This document shows, piece after piece, positions 35,258-43,397 of a stretch of 64,000 nt of DNA. Made by a program: the position numbers and the translations under genes. Source of the stretch: Solimicrobium silvestre (GTDB lineage: Bacteria; Pseudomonadota; Gammaproteobacteria; Burkholderiales; Burkholderiaceae_D); the NCBI RefSeq assembly GCF_002976435.1, contig NZ_PUGF01000019.1, forward strand, positions 33,207 to 97,206, in the 5' to 3' direction. The number at the start of each line of letters is the position of its first letter. Positions within the stretch are counted from its first letter, which is position 1. The notes under the pieces were generated by a model. It searched no databases. It was not told where the DNA came from and saw nothing but the letters and a program-made list of their open reading frames with translations.

Positions 35258-37783
35258 ATGACTGAATCATCTTCCAGCTGCTGCGCTTCCAATAATGCCA
35301 CCACAACTCAAGCAGTAACAGCCGGCTTGATCGACCCGGTCTGTGGAATGGACGTCGCCAAAGACTCCCCGCATCAGCAACGCTACCAAGGCATAAAATA
35401 TTACTTTTGCAGTAATTCTTGCTTAAATAAGTTCGATGCCAATCCAACTGCTTACGTAAAAAAACGGGCTATTACAATTAAAGCCCCAACTACTGCCTCC
35501 AATCAGGCTGGATTAAAAGATCCGGTTTGCGGCATGTCGGTGGCATCCACATCTCAGCACAGTGTTTTATATCAAGACCAAACTTACTATTTTTGCTGCG
35601 CCGGTTGCGCCACTAAATTTAAAGCCAAGCCTGATTTTTACTTAAATCCCCCACCGCCAACTGAGCCGACAGCAGATCAAAAAAACAGTCTGTATAGCTG
35701 CCCTATGCATCCGGAAGTCGAGCAAATTGGCCCGGGAACCTGTCCGTTGTGCGGAATGGCGTTAGATCCGATGGAAGTAAGCAGCGAAATAGACAGCAGT
35801 GAATTGGACGACTTTACCCATCGGTTTAAATGGAGCCTAGTCTTCACCTTGCCCTTATTGATATTAACGATGGGTGACATGGTTTTTGGAATGACGTTTT
35901 CTCACCTTTTGGGACATAGCGTCTTTAATTATCTTCAGCTGCTACTAGCGAGCCCGGTTGTGCTGTGGATAGCAAAACCATTTTTTGAACGCGCAATCAA
36001 TTCATTCCACAACCGTCACTTAAATATGTTTAGCTTAATTGGGCTAGGTGTCGCAACTGCTTATCTGTATAGCTTAGGCGTGCTGTTGTTCCCCGCTCTT
36101 CTGCCTGCCGAATTTAAAACGGGTGGCATGTTACCGCTCTATTTTGAGGCAGCTGCGGTCATCATTACTTTAGTTTTACTTGGCCAAATTTTAGAATTAC
36201 GTGGCAGGGCACGAACTCAAAACGCGCTGCAAGCACTGCTGGCACTCACGCCCAATGTTGCCACCCGAGTTAATCCAGATGGTAGTGATGAACAAATAAA
36301 TTTGGATCTGGTGATGCCGGATGATTTATTACGCGTAAAACCGGGTGCGCAAATTCCGGTAGATGGCGTGCTCACAGAGGGCGCGTCTTGGGTTGATGAA
36401 GCCATGTTGACTGGCGAAGCCATGCCGCAAGAAAAAACTCAGGGCAGCAAAGTTAGTGCGGGGACGATTAATCAAACCGGTAGTTTTGTCATGCAAGCGC
36501 AAAAAATTGGGCGCGACACACTGCTTGCCAACATCATTCTACTGGTTAATCAAGCCAGCCGTAGCCGTGCCAATATTCAACAATTAGCCGATAAAGTTGC
36601 GGGCTGGTTTGTGCCGTTTGTGATTGTTAGCGCTATCGCCAGCGCCACCGTGTGGTTGTTGTTCGGTGCGGGAATACCCTTCGCTTTAATGTGCGCCATT
36701 TCGGTATTACTGATCGCCTGCCCTTGCGCATTAGGTTTGGCAACGCCAATTTCAATTACCGTCGCGATTGGACGCGCCGCGTCTGCCGGGGTATTAATTA
36801 AAGAAGCCAATAGCATGGAACAGATGGCAAAAGTGACGACCTTGGTAATCGACAAAACCGGCACCCTCACCGAAGGAAAGCCACGTTTACAGCAAATTCA
36901 AACGTTTGCTGAATATAGTCGTGACGACGTATTACGCTATGCCGCTGCGTTGGAAAACGCGAGTGAACATCCATTAGCACGTGCCATTGTTAAAGCAGCC
37001 CAAGAAGATAAATTAACGCTGCCTGCGGTAATTGATTTTCAATCAGTAACTGGTTTAGGTGTGCGCGGTATTTGTGAAGGACGTAGCTTATTAATCGGCT
37101 CACCACAGTTTTTGCAGCAGGAAAAATTTGATCTCAGTCAGTTGCAAATTCAGCTTCAAACCCAACAAAACTTCAGCGTAGTTTGTATCGCCATAGATGG
37201 ACATTTAGCGGCTGCATTTTACTTAGCTGATACATTAAAAGAAAACACCCAACAAATTCTGCAAGAGCTGCGCCAGGCTGGTTTAGAAATCATATTACTC
37301 ACCGGCGACAATCTCGGTAGTGCGGCAACGATTGCCGAGCAATGCGGCATCAACACTGTACATGCAGGGCTTTTACCCGCCGACAAACATCGGCATGTTG
37401 AAGCATTACAAAAACAAGGAAAGTTGGTCGCCATGGCAGGCGATGGCATTAATGATGCACCGGCATTAAGCCAAGCGAATGTCGGCATTGCGATGGGTAA
37501 TGGCAGTGATATCGCCATGCAAAGTGCCGATATTATTTTACTCAAAGGTGATTTGCGCGGCATATTGCGAGCACGCCAACTCAGTTTGTCCACCATTAAA
37601 AACATCCGGCAAAACTTGTTCTTCGCCTTCATTTATAACTTCGCCGGAGTCCCAGTTGCCGCGGGACTGTTGTACCCGTGGTTTGGTTTGTTACTTAGCC
37701 CAATGATCGCGGCTGCCGCAATGAGCTTAAGTTCAGTCACGGTGATTAGTAATGCGCTTCGGTTAGGGTGGATTAAGCTGTAA
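35258..37783 (+). CDS. copA: CopA-type Cu(I)-exporting P1B ATPase with two YHS domains
   Basis: This 841-residue ATPase begins with two YHS/TRASH modules (DPVCGMDVA...YYFCSNSC and DPVCGMSVA...YYFCCAGC). A heavy-metal-binding motif follows, CPMHPEVEQIGPGTCPLCGM (about residues 148-167), in place of the usual HMA domains. The core has TGEA (385-388), the copper-site CPC at 488-490, phosphorylated Asp532 in DKTGT, an HPLA motif and GDGIND with Asp729. It exports Cu(I) to the periplasm. The start at 35258 is chosen because a CueR-type promoter occupies 35198-35229. No cueR, copZ or cus genes adjoin. The multicopper oxidase/TolC set is 8 kb downstream. Confidence 0.95.
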   Translation: MTESSSSCCASNNATTTQAVTAGLIDPVCGMDVAKDSPHQQRYQGIKYYFCSNSCLNKFDANPTAYVKKRAITIKAPTTASNQAGLKDPVCGMSVASTSQHSVLYQDQTYYFCCAGCATKFKAKPDFYLNPPPPTEPTADQKNSLYSCPMHPEVEQIGPGTCPLCGMALDPMEVSSEIDSSELDDFTHRFKWSLVFTLPLLILTMGDMVFGMTFSHLLGHSVFNYLQLLLASPVVLWIAKPFFERAINSFHNRHLNMFSLIGLGVATAYLYSLGVLLFPALLPAEFKTGGMLPLYFEAAAVIITLVLLGQILELRGRARTQNALQALLALTPNVATRVNPDGSDEQINLDLVMPDDLLRVKPGAQIPVDGVLTEGASWVDEAMLTGEAMPQEKTQGSKVSAGTINQTGSFVMQAQKIGRDTLLANIILLVNQASRSRANIQQLADKVAGWFVPFVIVSAIASATVWLLFGAGIPFALMCAISVLLIACPCALGLATPISITVAIGRAASAGVLIKEANSMEQMAKVTTLVIDKTGTLTEGKPRLQQIQTFAEYSRDDVLRYAAALENASEHPLARAIVKAAQEDKLTLPAVIDFQSVTGLGVRGICEGRSLLIGSPQFLQQEKFDLSQLQIQLQTQQNFSVVCIAIDGHLAAAFYLADTLKENTQQILQELRQAGLEIILLTGDNLGSAATIAEQCGINTVHAGLLPADKHRHVEALQKQGKLVAMAGDGINDAPALSQANVGIAMGNGSDIAMQSADIILLKGDLRGILRARQLSLSTIKNIRQNLFFAFIYNFAGVPVAAGLLYPWFGLLLSPMIAAAAMSLSSVTVISNALRLGWIKL

Positions 37784-37820
37784 ATTCAGAGCCAAAAAAA
37801 TTAATCTTTATTTACAGCTT
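37775..37820 (+). terminator. Inverted repeat at the end of copA
   Basis: AAGCTGTAAAT (37775-37785, including the stop codon) and ATTTACAGCTT (37810-37820) are perfect 11-bp arms around 24 nt. It could act as a weak terminator or stabilise the mRNA end. Confidence 0.5.
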
Positions 37821-37879
37821 TGCTGCAGCATAAATCAACTGTTCTTTCCCCACTGATTTAATACCGGAGCACGCTTATC

Positions 37880-38299
37880 TTCACTTTACACGCCGACGAA
37901 ACCTGGCAACGCGTCAAATCATGATGTCAATTCGAGGCGAAGCACAGGCTTGGTACCCCAAAGAAACGACAGTACTTGTTCATAGCCGCTTCGTCGTCAA
38001 CCAAGCCGAGACAATGATTGATGCCGCCGTTTCGGGCGCAGGGTTAGCGCGCCCCCCTGTCTTACCAAGTAGCCGACGAAATAAAAACAGGTAAGCTGGT
38101 TCGCGTCCTCAAGCAGTTCGCGCCTGACCCAATTCCGGTGAGCTTGGTTTATACCGGCCGTAAACATATGCCAATGCGAACGCGTGCTTTCCTCGATATC
38201 GCCACTGAAACACTCAAACACGTGGATGGAATTCAACGCCGCAAGAGGATAGAGCCGTCAATACAAACCGCTAAACCGACAAAGAATAACCGCGAATAA
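37880..38299 (+). pseudogene. Frameshifted LysR-family regulator, effector domain remnant
   Basis: Three reading-frame pieces together give the C-terminal half of a LysR protein. FTLHADETW starts at 37880, then a frame change leads to HSRFVVNQAETMIDAAVSGAG from about 37966. A second shift within a run of six C (38052-38057) leads to LSYQVADEIKTGKLVRVLKQ and VSLVYTGRKHMPMRTRAFLDI, ending at TAA 38297-38299. An early in-frame TGA also interrupts the first piece. No N-terminal helix-turn-helix is present upstream. It is a dead remnant between copA and the hypothetical lipoprotein. The rest of 38300-38667 shows no gene I can support. Confidence 0.87.
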
Positions 38300-38667
38300 T
38301 TGTAGCCAAACATGACAATTAAAAAGCCAGCTGCCAGTTGCAGTGGAATGCGACCATCTATTGTGGGGCAAGACAGCCAACTCAGGATAAATCGCAGACT
38401 GCCTGTTGTAAATTCCATTACAGTCATAGAAGAAAAAGTTGCTAATTATAAATTTTTAAATTATTGTCTATAACCTCGCGAAGGCTGGAATGGGAAGGAT
38501 AGCAACCATTCAGAATGGCTTGGTGAAGGCGCGCTAACTGCGCAGAGCCTTCGGTCGAAGTTCCGAATAAATTATTTCATCTATGAAGAAAATCGCAATT
38601 CAACATTGATCTTAAGCTACTTTTTGTGATTATCCCCTTGATGTTTTTCCGCTAAAAAGGTTATTAA

Positions 38668-39777
38668 ATGAATGTCTCAATCTTTAGAACATTTTGCTCT
38701 GTATTAATTTGCGGGGCCTTGTCTGCTTGTGTAATTCCAGCTCAAATCGAAACGAACAAAGCAGCAAGTTATACCGATGAACCTAAGCGAATTTTTGTAA
38801 TTACCGACATAGGGAGTGAGTGGGGGAAAGACTTTGCGAATGGGTTCCAACAAAAAATGACATCGATTGCAAAGGTATGTGGCGCAGACAGTCAATTCCT
38901 CTTTGTTTCTGGCTTAGAACTCGATTCAGTCAAACCAGACGCTCAAATGCAAGCCTTTCATCCAGATACCTTATTATCGATAAAAAGGGTAGGCTATATA
39001 CTGGACCCAACTGGTAAAGTCGTGGTGACCCAAAATTATGACGTCAGATTGTTGGACGTCAAAACAAATAAAACAGTATGGCGAGCAAATATGAAATTTT
39101 CTGGTACAAATGGTGAAATGATCAGTTCACTCATGTATTCTAAGTCTGAGCGTGGTGAATCACTCGCCATGGATATGACGAATAGAATGAAGGACGATAA
39201 AATTTTCCGCTCCTGCTCAAAATACGCATCTCTTAAAGACACTCCAGCTTCAATACCCGCTCAATCAACGGCACCAACTGCAACTTTTCAGCCTGCTGTA
39301 CCAATTGCAACCATCACTCCCACCATTCAACAATCAGCGGCAAATGATTCAAATGTTGAAAGTAGCATTGATCTCCCTGACGGATGGGCTACAGCAAGAT
39401 TATCAGATGCTCTAAAAGCAAAACATTTTACTTTTCACGCTACAAATCAGGGCAATGGCGCAACCTTATTAATTTCAAGTAAAAAACGTGCCGATGTAGC
39501 AGATATACAAAAATATGCTGAAATCCAACGAAATGCTCAAATGAATTCCGTAGTAGATGGAAAACAGTCAGAAATTGAAATGCTCAAAATGAATGATTTA
39601 TCAGCTTGGCGATTCACTGTTCAAGGAGTAGGTAAAGCAAGTGGGAAGGATCTAACCTGGCTAATTACGGTAATAGAAAACGGCAATAAAATCTCGATAC
39701 TAACTGTTGGCGCCCCGACTGATCATTTTTCAGATAACCGTGATGCATTCAACAAACTCGCCTACTTAGTTCATTAA
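38668..39777 (+). CDS. Hypothetical lipoprotein
   Basis: This 369-residue protein has a lipoprotein signal (LICGALSAC, Cys21). The N-terminal half has an alpha/beta look (KRIFVITDIGSEWGKDFANGF, LDVKTNKTVWRANMKFSG) reminiscent of proteins that describe hydrolase-like or TPR-free envelope factors, but I do not recognise it. A Pro/Thr/Ala-rich linker near 195-225 separates a second domain (LPDGWATARL, DLTWLITVIENGNKISILTVGAPTDHF). AAAGG lies ahead of the ATG. It is followed by two other envelope genes of unknown function. Base composition is more AT-rich than copA, suggesting an accessory region. Confidence 0.75.
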   Translation: MNVSIFRTFCSVLICGALSACVIPAQIETNKAASYTDEPKRIFVITDIGSEWGKDFANGFQQKMTSIAKVCGADSQFLFVSGLELDSVKPDAQMQAFHPDTLLSIKRVGYILDPTGKVVVTQNYDVRLLDVKTNKTVWRANMKFSGTNGEMISSLMYSKSERGESLAMDMTNRMKDDKIFRSCSKYASLKDTPASIPAQSTAPTATFQPAVPIATITPTIQQSAANDSNVESSIDLPDGWATARLSDALKAKHFTFHATNQGNGATLLISSKKRADVADIQKYAEIQRNAQMNSVVDGKQSEIEMLKMNDLSAWRFTVQGVGKASGKDLTWLITVIENGNKISILTVGAPTDHFSDNRDAFNKLAYLVH

Positions 39778-39864
39778 TAATTCAGCGTGCACTTGGCAAT
39801 CACACTTGCAGCACGATTAAAAGTGTACAAAATTTTTAAAATTTATTAGAACCTAAGGGATTTC

Positions 39865-40338
39865 ATGAGGAAAATTAATTTGTTTACCTTGATGCTATCT
39901 TTACTGCTATTCCCTATCATTTCCTCTGCACAGAGCTCATTTGAAAATGAGTTGAAAAAAGTTAGCAATGGGAAAAAACAAAAATTATTTATTGAGAAAA
40001 TCGCCCAGCAAGCGAAGGAAAAGGACACCGCATCAATATTGGCAGAAATGGATCCATCTACTCTCAAAGCAGCCGGCGAAGCCAATATTGTCCATGAGCT
40101 TGAAACAAAAGTTTTTCCTTTTTTTGCGCCCTACATCAAGCTTAACAATTATGACCAAATAACGAATGCCACACTTCCAGATGGACGTTCCGGTCTCTGG
40201 CACTACACATACATTACGAGCGCGGAAGAAAAAATGCTGCCGTTTCGGATTGCTGTCATTGACACTGGCGATGGGCCAAAGATACTTGATATCGTAGTCA
40301 ATGAGTGCGTTAAAGGACGGCATCCCATCTGCAAATAA
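39865..40338 (+). CDS. Hypothetical secreted protein
   Basis: This 157-residue protein has a clear signal peptide (LFTLMLSLLLFPIISSAQ, cut after about residue 23). A Lys-rich helical segment follows (FENELKKVSNGKKQKLFIEKIAQQAKEKD, about 26-54), and the C-terminal part contains GRSGLWHYTYITSAEEKMLPFRIAVIDTGDGPKILDIVV (about 108-146). One Cys pair near the end (NECVKGRHPIC) may form a disulphide. The ATG follows AAGGG. It is not recognised. Its neighbours are a hypothetical lipoprotein and a duplicated membrane protein. Confidence 0.72.
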   Translation: MRKINLFTLMLSLLLFPIISSAQSSFENELKKVSNGKKQKLFIEKIAQQAKEKDTASILAEMDPSTLKAAGEANIVHELETKVFPFFAPYIKLNNYDQITNATLPDGRSGLWHYTYITSAEEKMLPFRIAVIDTGDGPKILDIVVNECVKGRHPICK

Positions 40339-40493
40339 ATCCATACTCTGAAAGAAGCAATGGCATTGAAAAACACGGATTGAATGACTCAGGCCATGAA
40401 CAGGACAGTCACAAATGAATGCAATTAGCAGTATTAAATGTTTGATTAGTGGAATCCAAATGCACCTCACGCCTCGAACACAGCTTGCCCAAT

Positions 40494-41411
40494 ATGGATC
40501 TTAATAATAAAAACGTTTGGCTAGTACTGGCTGGGATAAGCGCTTTTCTAGGTGGCCTATTGCATATTGCCTCGCTCATTGGCGGATCGGAGTGGTTTGC
40601 ATTTTTGGGAGCGCCGACTTGGGCGATTGAATCAGTTAGGAACGGTACGTGGATTGCTCCAGTTGGCGGCTTGATAATCACAGGTTTAATGTGGTTATGC
40701 AGTATTTACGCATTTTCTGGTGCAGGCTTTCTACCCAAAGTGCCGTTGCTACGAACAGGGCTATTTTCTATTGCATGCGTTTGCATTCTTCGCGGTTTAA
40801 TTCTGGTGCCGTTTGTGATTTTTAACCCCAATTTATTTATTCCGCGAGGAACATTTAACATTATTGCTTCGCTAATATGGCTCGCCATAGGAATGGCATT
40901 TGCCCTTGGGGTGCAGGGATTGCTCGTAGCGCCAGAGCGATTTGCCGTTCAAAAAGAAAAAAACAATTATCTGTTTTTGTCAGGGCTAGTTGCTATATTG
41001 GGCGGTCTACTTCACGTAGCTGCTATTTTCGGCGGGCCAACTTGGTACTCATTTATTGGGGCACCTGACGGTCTCGCTCAAATGGCTAGACTCGGCCTAC
41101 TCTATCCTGTCGTTGCATGCCTGGTGATCGCGGCATTTTTGTTTCTATGCGCAAGTTACGCGTTTTCAGCCATCGGACTTATCCGTCGTTTACCGTTTCT
41201 ACGAACTGGACTTACATTGATCGCAATTGGTCTTATCTGTCGGGGCATTGGATTTATTCCACTCATGATCGTTCGTCCAAGTTTATTTGCCGGCGTTTGT
41301 AACTGCGTGGGAGTAGATTCTTTACTGATTATCACTTCCGCAGTCTGTCTTGCAACAGGCACGGGATATGCAATTGGTACGAAAAAATCGTGGGGACGGC
41401 TTGAAAAGTAG
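40494..41411 (+). CDS. Membrane protein with an internal tandem duplication
   Basis: This protein is about 305 residues long with roughly eight helices in two homologous halves. Half one has FLGGLLHIASLIGGSEWFAFLG (about residues 17-38), CSIYAFSGAGFLPKVPLLRTGL and LRGLILVPFVIFNPNLF. Half two repeats ILGGLLHVAAIFGGPTWYSFIG, CASYAFSAIGLIRRLPFLRTGL and CRGIGFIPLMIVRPSLF. Each half thus looks like a four-helix unit, and the modern gene arose by duplication and fusion. Single-unit relatives would be small four-helix proteins. No transport motif is known to me. The start is uncertain: GTG at 40449 is in frame, but ATG 40494 is close to the first helix. Confidence 0.75.
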   Translation: MDLNNKNVWLVLAGISAFLGGLLHIASLIGGSEWFAFLGAPTWAIESVRNGTWIAPVGGLIITGLMWLCSIYAFSGAGFLPKVPLLRTGLFSIACVCILRGLILVPFVIFNPNLFIPRGTFNIIASLIWLAIGMAFALGVQGLLVAPERFAVQKEKNNYLFLSGLVAILGGLLHVAAIFGGPTWYSFIGAPDGLAQMARLGLLYPVVACLVIAAFLFLCASYAFSAIGLIRRLPFLRTGLTLIAIGLICRGIGFIPLMIVRPSLFAGVCNCVGVDSLLIITSAVCLATGTGYAIGTKKSWGRLEK

Positions 41412-41457
41412 GCGGATTCAACCGGTCGATGCAACAGATTGATAAAAAATTTCAGCC

Positions 41458-41489
41458 TAGTGTGGTTACATAATTGCATAACCACACTA
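41458..41489. terminator. Hairpin between convergent genes
   Basis: TAGTGTGGTTA (41458-41468) and TAACCACACTA (41479-41489) form a perfect 11-bp stem with a 10-nt loop. It lies between the duplicated membrane protein gene and the YdeI-like gene. A T run is lacking on both sides. Confidence 0.65.
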
Positions 41490-41584
41490 TTGATCGCTCA
41501 CTGGTGTTCCGTCGTTAATTTGAGATTGACCAGCCCTGCCTCGAAGTAACCCCCAACCATTTTCTCCATATCGACAAAAAATGA

Positions 41585-42202
41585 CTACTTAGCATATTTC
41601 CAAAAACGTCCCTTGCCCTCCACGATCCAAGCCATTGCCTCCTCAATGCGCTTGTCGCGGGTTGCCTCAGTCTTCGCTTCGCCAATCCAGACGTTGTACT
41701 CCTTTTGAAAAGATGCCGATTTGCTCTCGAAAATCTTTATGATCTTCGGATTGGCCTGGAGTTTTTCGGCGAATGCCGCAGGTATTTCGACATCTTTGGG
41801 AGTCTTAGATTCTCGTGCCGGGAGTTTCACGCCTTGCTCATTGAGCGCCATAGATTCCTTAATCCAAGATTTAAGCTCTCGGTCTGGCGGTAAATCAGCA
41901 ACGTTAGTCAGCTTGCCCATAAAACGTTTCGCGGCGGAGATACCAGCATTGGCCTTGAGACGCGCATCGCCCATCAGTGAGTCCTTATAGAACGTGAAAG
42001 AGCAGTGCTTCTTGTAAGCGGCGAAAATACACATCATGTCGCCTTTGTAGTCGAAATGCGGATTTCCCCATTTGACCTCCTCGATCACCTCGGGGCACGT
42101 TGCATGGATGAGCGCGCGCAGGTGAACGAGAATGGGTTTAGCAAAGTCTTCGACCGTTTCGGTATAGGCATCAACCTTGGGATTATATTTTGGCGTAGGC
42201 AT
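41585..42202 (-). CDS. DUF1801/YdeI-like protein
   Basis: This 205-residue soluble protein has an N-terminal DUF1801 region (CPEVIEEVKWGNPHFDYKGDMMCIFAAYKKH, about 36-66) and a C-terminal YdeI/OmpD-associated part with AFAEKLQANPKIIKIFES, KEYNVWIGEAKTEATRDKRIEEA and WKYAK. The two parts together are the usual YdeI layout. Its biochemical role is not established. It is the third gene of an ArsR-SRPBCC-YdeI operon, a recurring set in bacteria, and starts about 20 bp after the SRPBCC stop. Confidence 0.86.
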   Translation of the reverse strand: MPTPKYNPKVDAYTETVEDFAKPILVHLRALIHATCPEVIEEVKWGNPHFDYKGDMMCIFAAYKKHCSFTFYKDSLMGDARLKANAGISAAKRFMGKLTNVADLPPDRELKSWIKESMALNEQGVKLPARESKTPKDVEIPAAFAEKLQANPKIIKIFESKSASFQKEYNVWIGEAKTEATRDKRIEEAMAWIVEGKGRFWKYAK

Positions 42203-42222
42203 CGGATGGGGCCTTTCAATTC

Positions 42223-42723
42223 TTAGTTAAGGATTAAAAGAAGCTCGTCCAGACGTTCCAACGTCGAGGTCAGCCCCTCCTTCAGTCCCATCTTAATGAC
42301 TTGTTGAAGTGCTTCAGGCGACGAATAAGAAACGACCGTCTCTACAAGAGTGTGCGTCGTAATATCTGAGAAGGTGACATTCCATTTGGACCTGGGAAAC
42401 GCAGGGTTCAGTGCGCCGGTGTTATCGCAAAAACCGTCAAGCGAAGTGTAATTAGTGATAGGTTGAATGGTTTGATAATCCATGCGGCCCCAGTATTCTT
42501 GCCCACTGGGTTCAACCATCGCGTAGTGCCAATGCCCACCTTCACTGAAATCCATAAACTTGGTTTTCGTGGTTAAGGGTTTCGGCGCAAACCATTGATC
42601 GAGAAGTTCACTTTTCGTGTAGCAGTCCCAAACCAGTTGTCGTTTGGCAGCAAACTCTCTTTTGATCGTGATGGTGCTTTTCTCCTTGTTAACAAGGAAG
42701 TCGAATTGAACGTCAGCTTTCAT
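42223..42723 (-). CDS. SRPBCC/AHSA1-type START-like protein
   Basis: This 166-residue protein begins with the strand IKREFAAKRQLVWDCYTKSELLDQWF typical of the AHSA1 group, followed by GGHWHYAMVEPSGQEYWGRM and TLVETVVSYSSPEALQQVIKMG. The fold is a helix-grip cavity that binds hydrophobic ligands. It overlaps the ArsR regulator by 11 bp, an arrangement known in many bacteria in which the ArsR gene controls the SRPBCC partner. The ligand is unknown. A lone SRPBCC domain gives no enzyme activity by itself. Confidence 0.9.
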   Translation of the reverse strand: MKADVQFDFLVNKEKSTITIKREFAAKRQLVWDCYTKSELLDQWFAPKPLTTKTKFMDFSEGGHWHYAMVEPSGQEYWGRMDYQTIQPITNYTSLDGFCDNTGALNPAFPRSKWNVTFSDITTHTLVETVVSYSSPEALQQVIKMGLKEGLTSTLERLDELLLILN

Positions 42724-43057
42724 CTTTTTCGCCTTTCAAGGTAATTAATAAGTTATCAAGATTTTCGTATCGATTTTCCCAGCCCGCGCGTTGCTCGTCG
42801 AACCACTTTTCGGCAGCGATCAAGTTTCCGCGTTTTAGTTTGCAGGTTCGCACCCGCCCTACTTTCTCCGATGTAATGAGGCCGCTACTTTCAAGAACCT
42901 TGATATGCTTCAAGAACGAAGGCAACCCCAAATCGAATGGCTCTGCAAGCTCCTTAATTGATGCTGAGCCGTTGCCGAGCCGCGCAATCACTGATCTCCT
43001 GGTAGGGTCAGCCAATGCGTGAAATACGTTGTTGAGTGATGCAGAATAGTTTTCCAT
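42713..43057 (-). CDS. ArsR-family transcriptional regulator
   Basis: This 114-residue winged helix protein starts VFHALADPTRRSVIARLGNG within its first 30 residues and continues with the recognition helix region SIKELAEPFDLGLPSFLKHIKVLESSGLI (about 32-60) and wing KVGRVRTCKL. It lacks the CxC metal motif of arsenic/cadmium sensors, so it belongs to the non-metal subgroup that pairs with SRPBCC genes. Two tandem palindromes cover its start and promoter, indicating autoregulation. The -10 box lies only 7 bp before the ATG, so its mRNA is probably leaderless. Confidence 0.92.
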   Translation of the reverse strand: MENYSASLNNVFHALADPTRRSVIARLGNGSASIKELAEPFDLGLPSFLKHIKVLESSGLITSEKVGRVRTCKLKRGNLIAAEKWFDEQRAGWENRYENLDNLLITLKGEKDES

Positions 43058-43098
43058 ATGGAGAACTATATCATGATGGTTTTCTACTTGGCAAACTA
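43047..43098 (-). promoter_or_regulatory. Tandem ArsR operators and overlapping promoter
   Basis: The 22-bp near-perfect palindrome at 43047-43068 has arms TAGTTTTCCAT and ATGGAGAACTA, spanning the start codon. A second copy at 43077-43098 (arms TGGTTTTCTAC and TTGGCAAACTA) is centred 30 bp away, three helical turns. On the minus strand the -35 TTGCCA (43094-43089) and -10 TATAGT (43070-43065) lie within these sites. The +1 would be at or next to the ATG (43057). Positions 43099-43364 show no gene. Confidence 0.8.
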
Positions 43099-43397
43099 TT
43101 TGAGATGGCTGTCCTTACGGGTACTGGCTCCGACATCCAATATCAATTTAACACCTAGTTACAAACAGCGACTGATTGAAAGTCCTACGCTAAATTTAAT
43201 TTGAAATTGTTTTTGTTGCACAGTGCAAATAGGCAGGCTAGCATTGTTTTTTCAGAAATAGTAATGAACTATTGCCTAAAAGAATGATCGTAACGGAAGT
43301 GCATGGCTATTTCGGTTAGTGCCGCACTGCAGCATGTCAATTCGTTTCAATCAGATGCCAACAAATGCCTATCAACCATTTTTCTAATGTGCAAAGT

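Noticed and set aside
38233..38427. 64-codon hydrophobic open frame on the minus strand
   Set aside because: It partly overlaps the LysR remnant on the other strand. It has no ribosome site and the single hydrophobic run may be chance.
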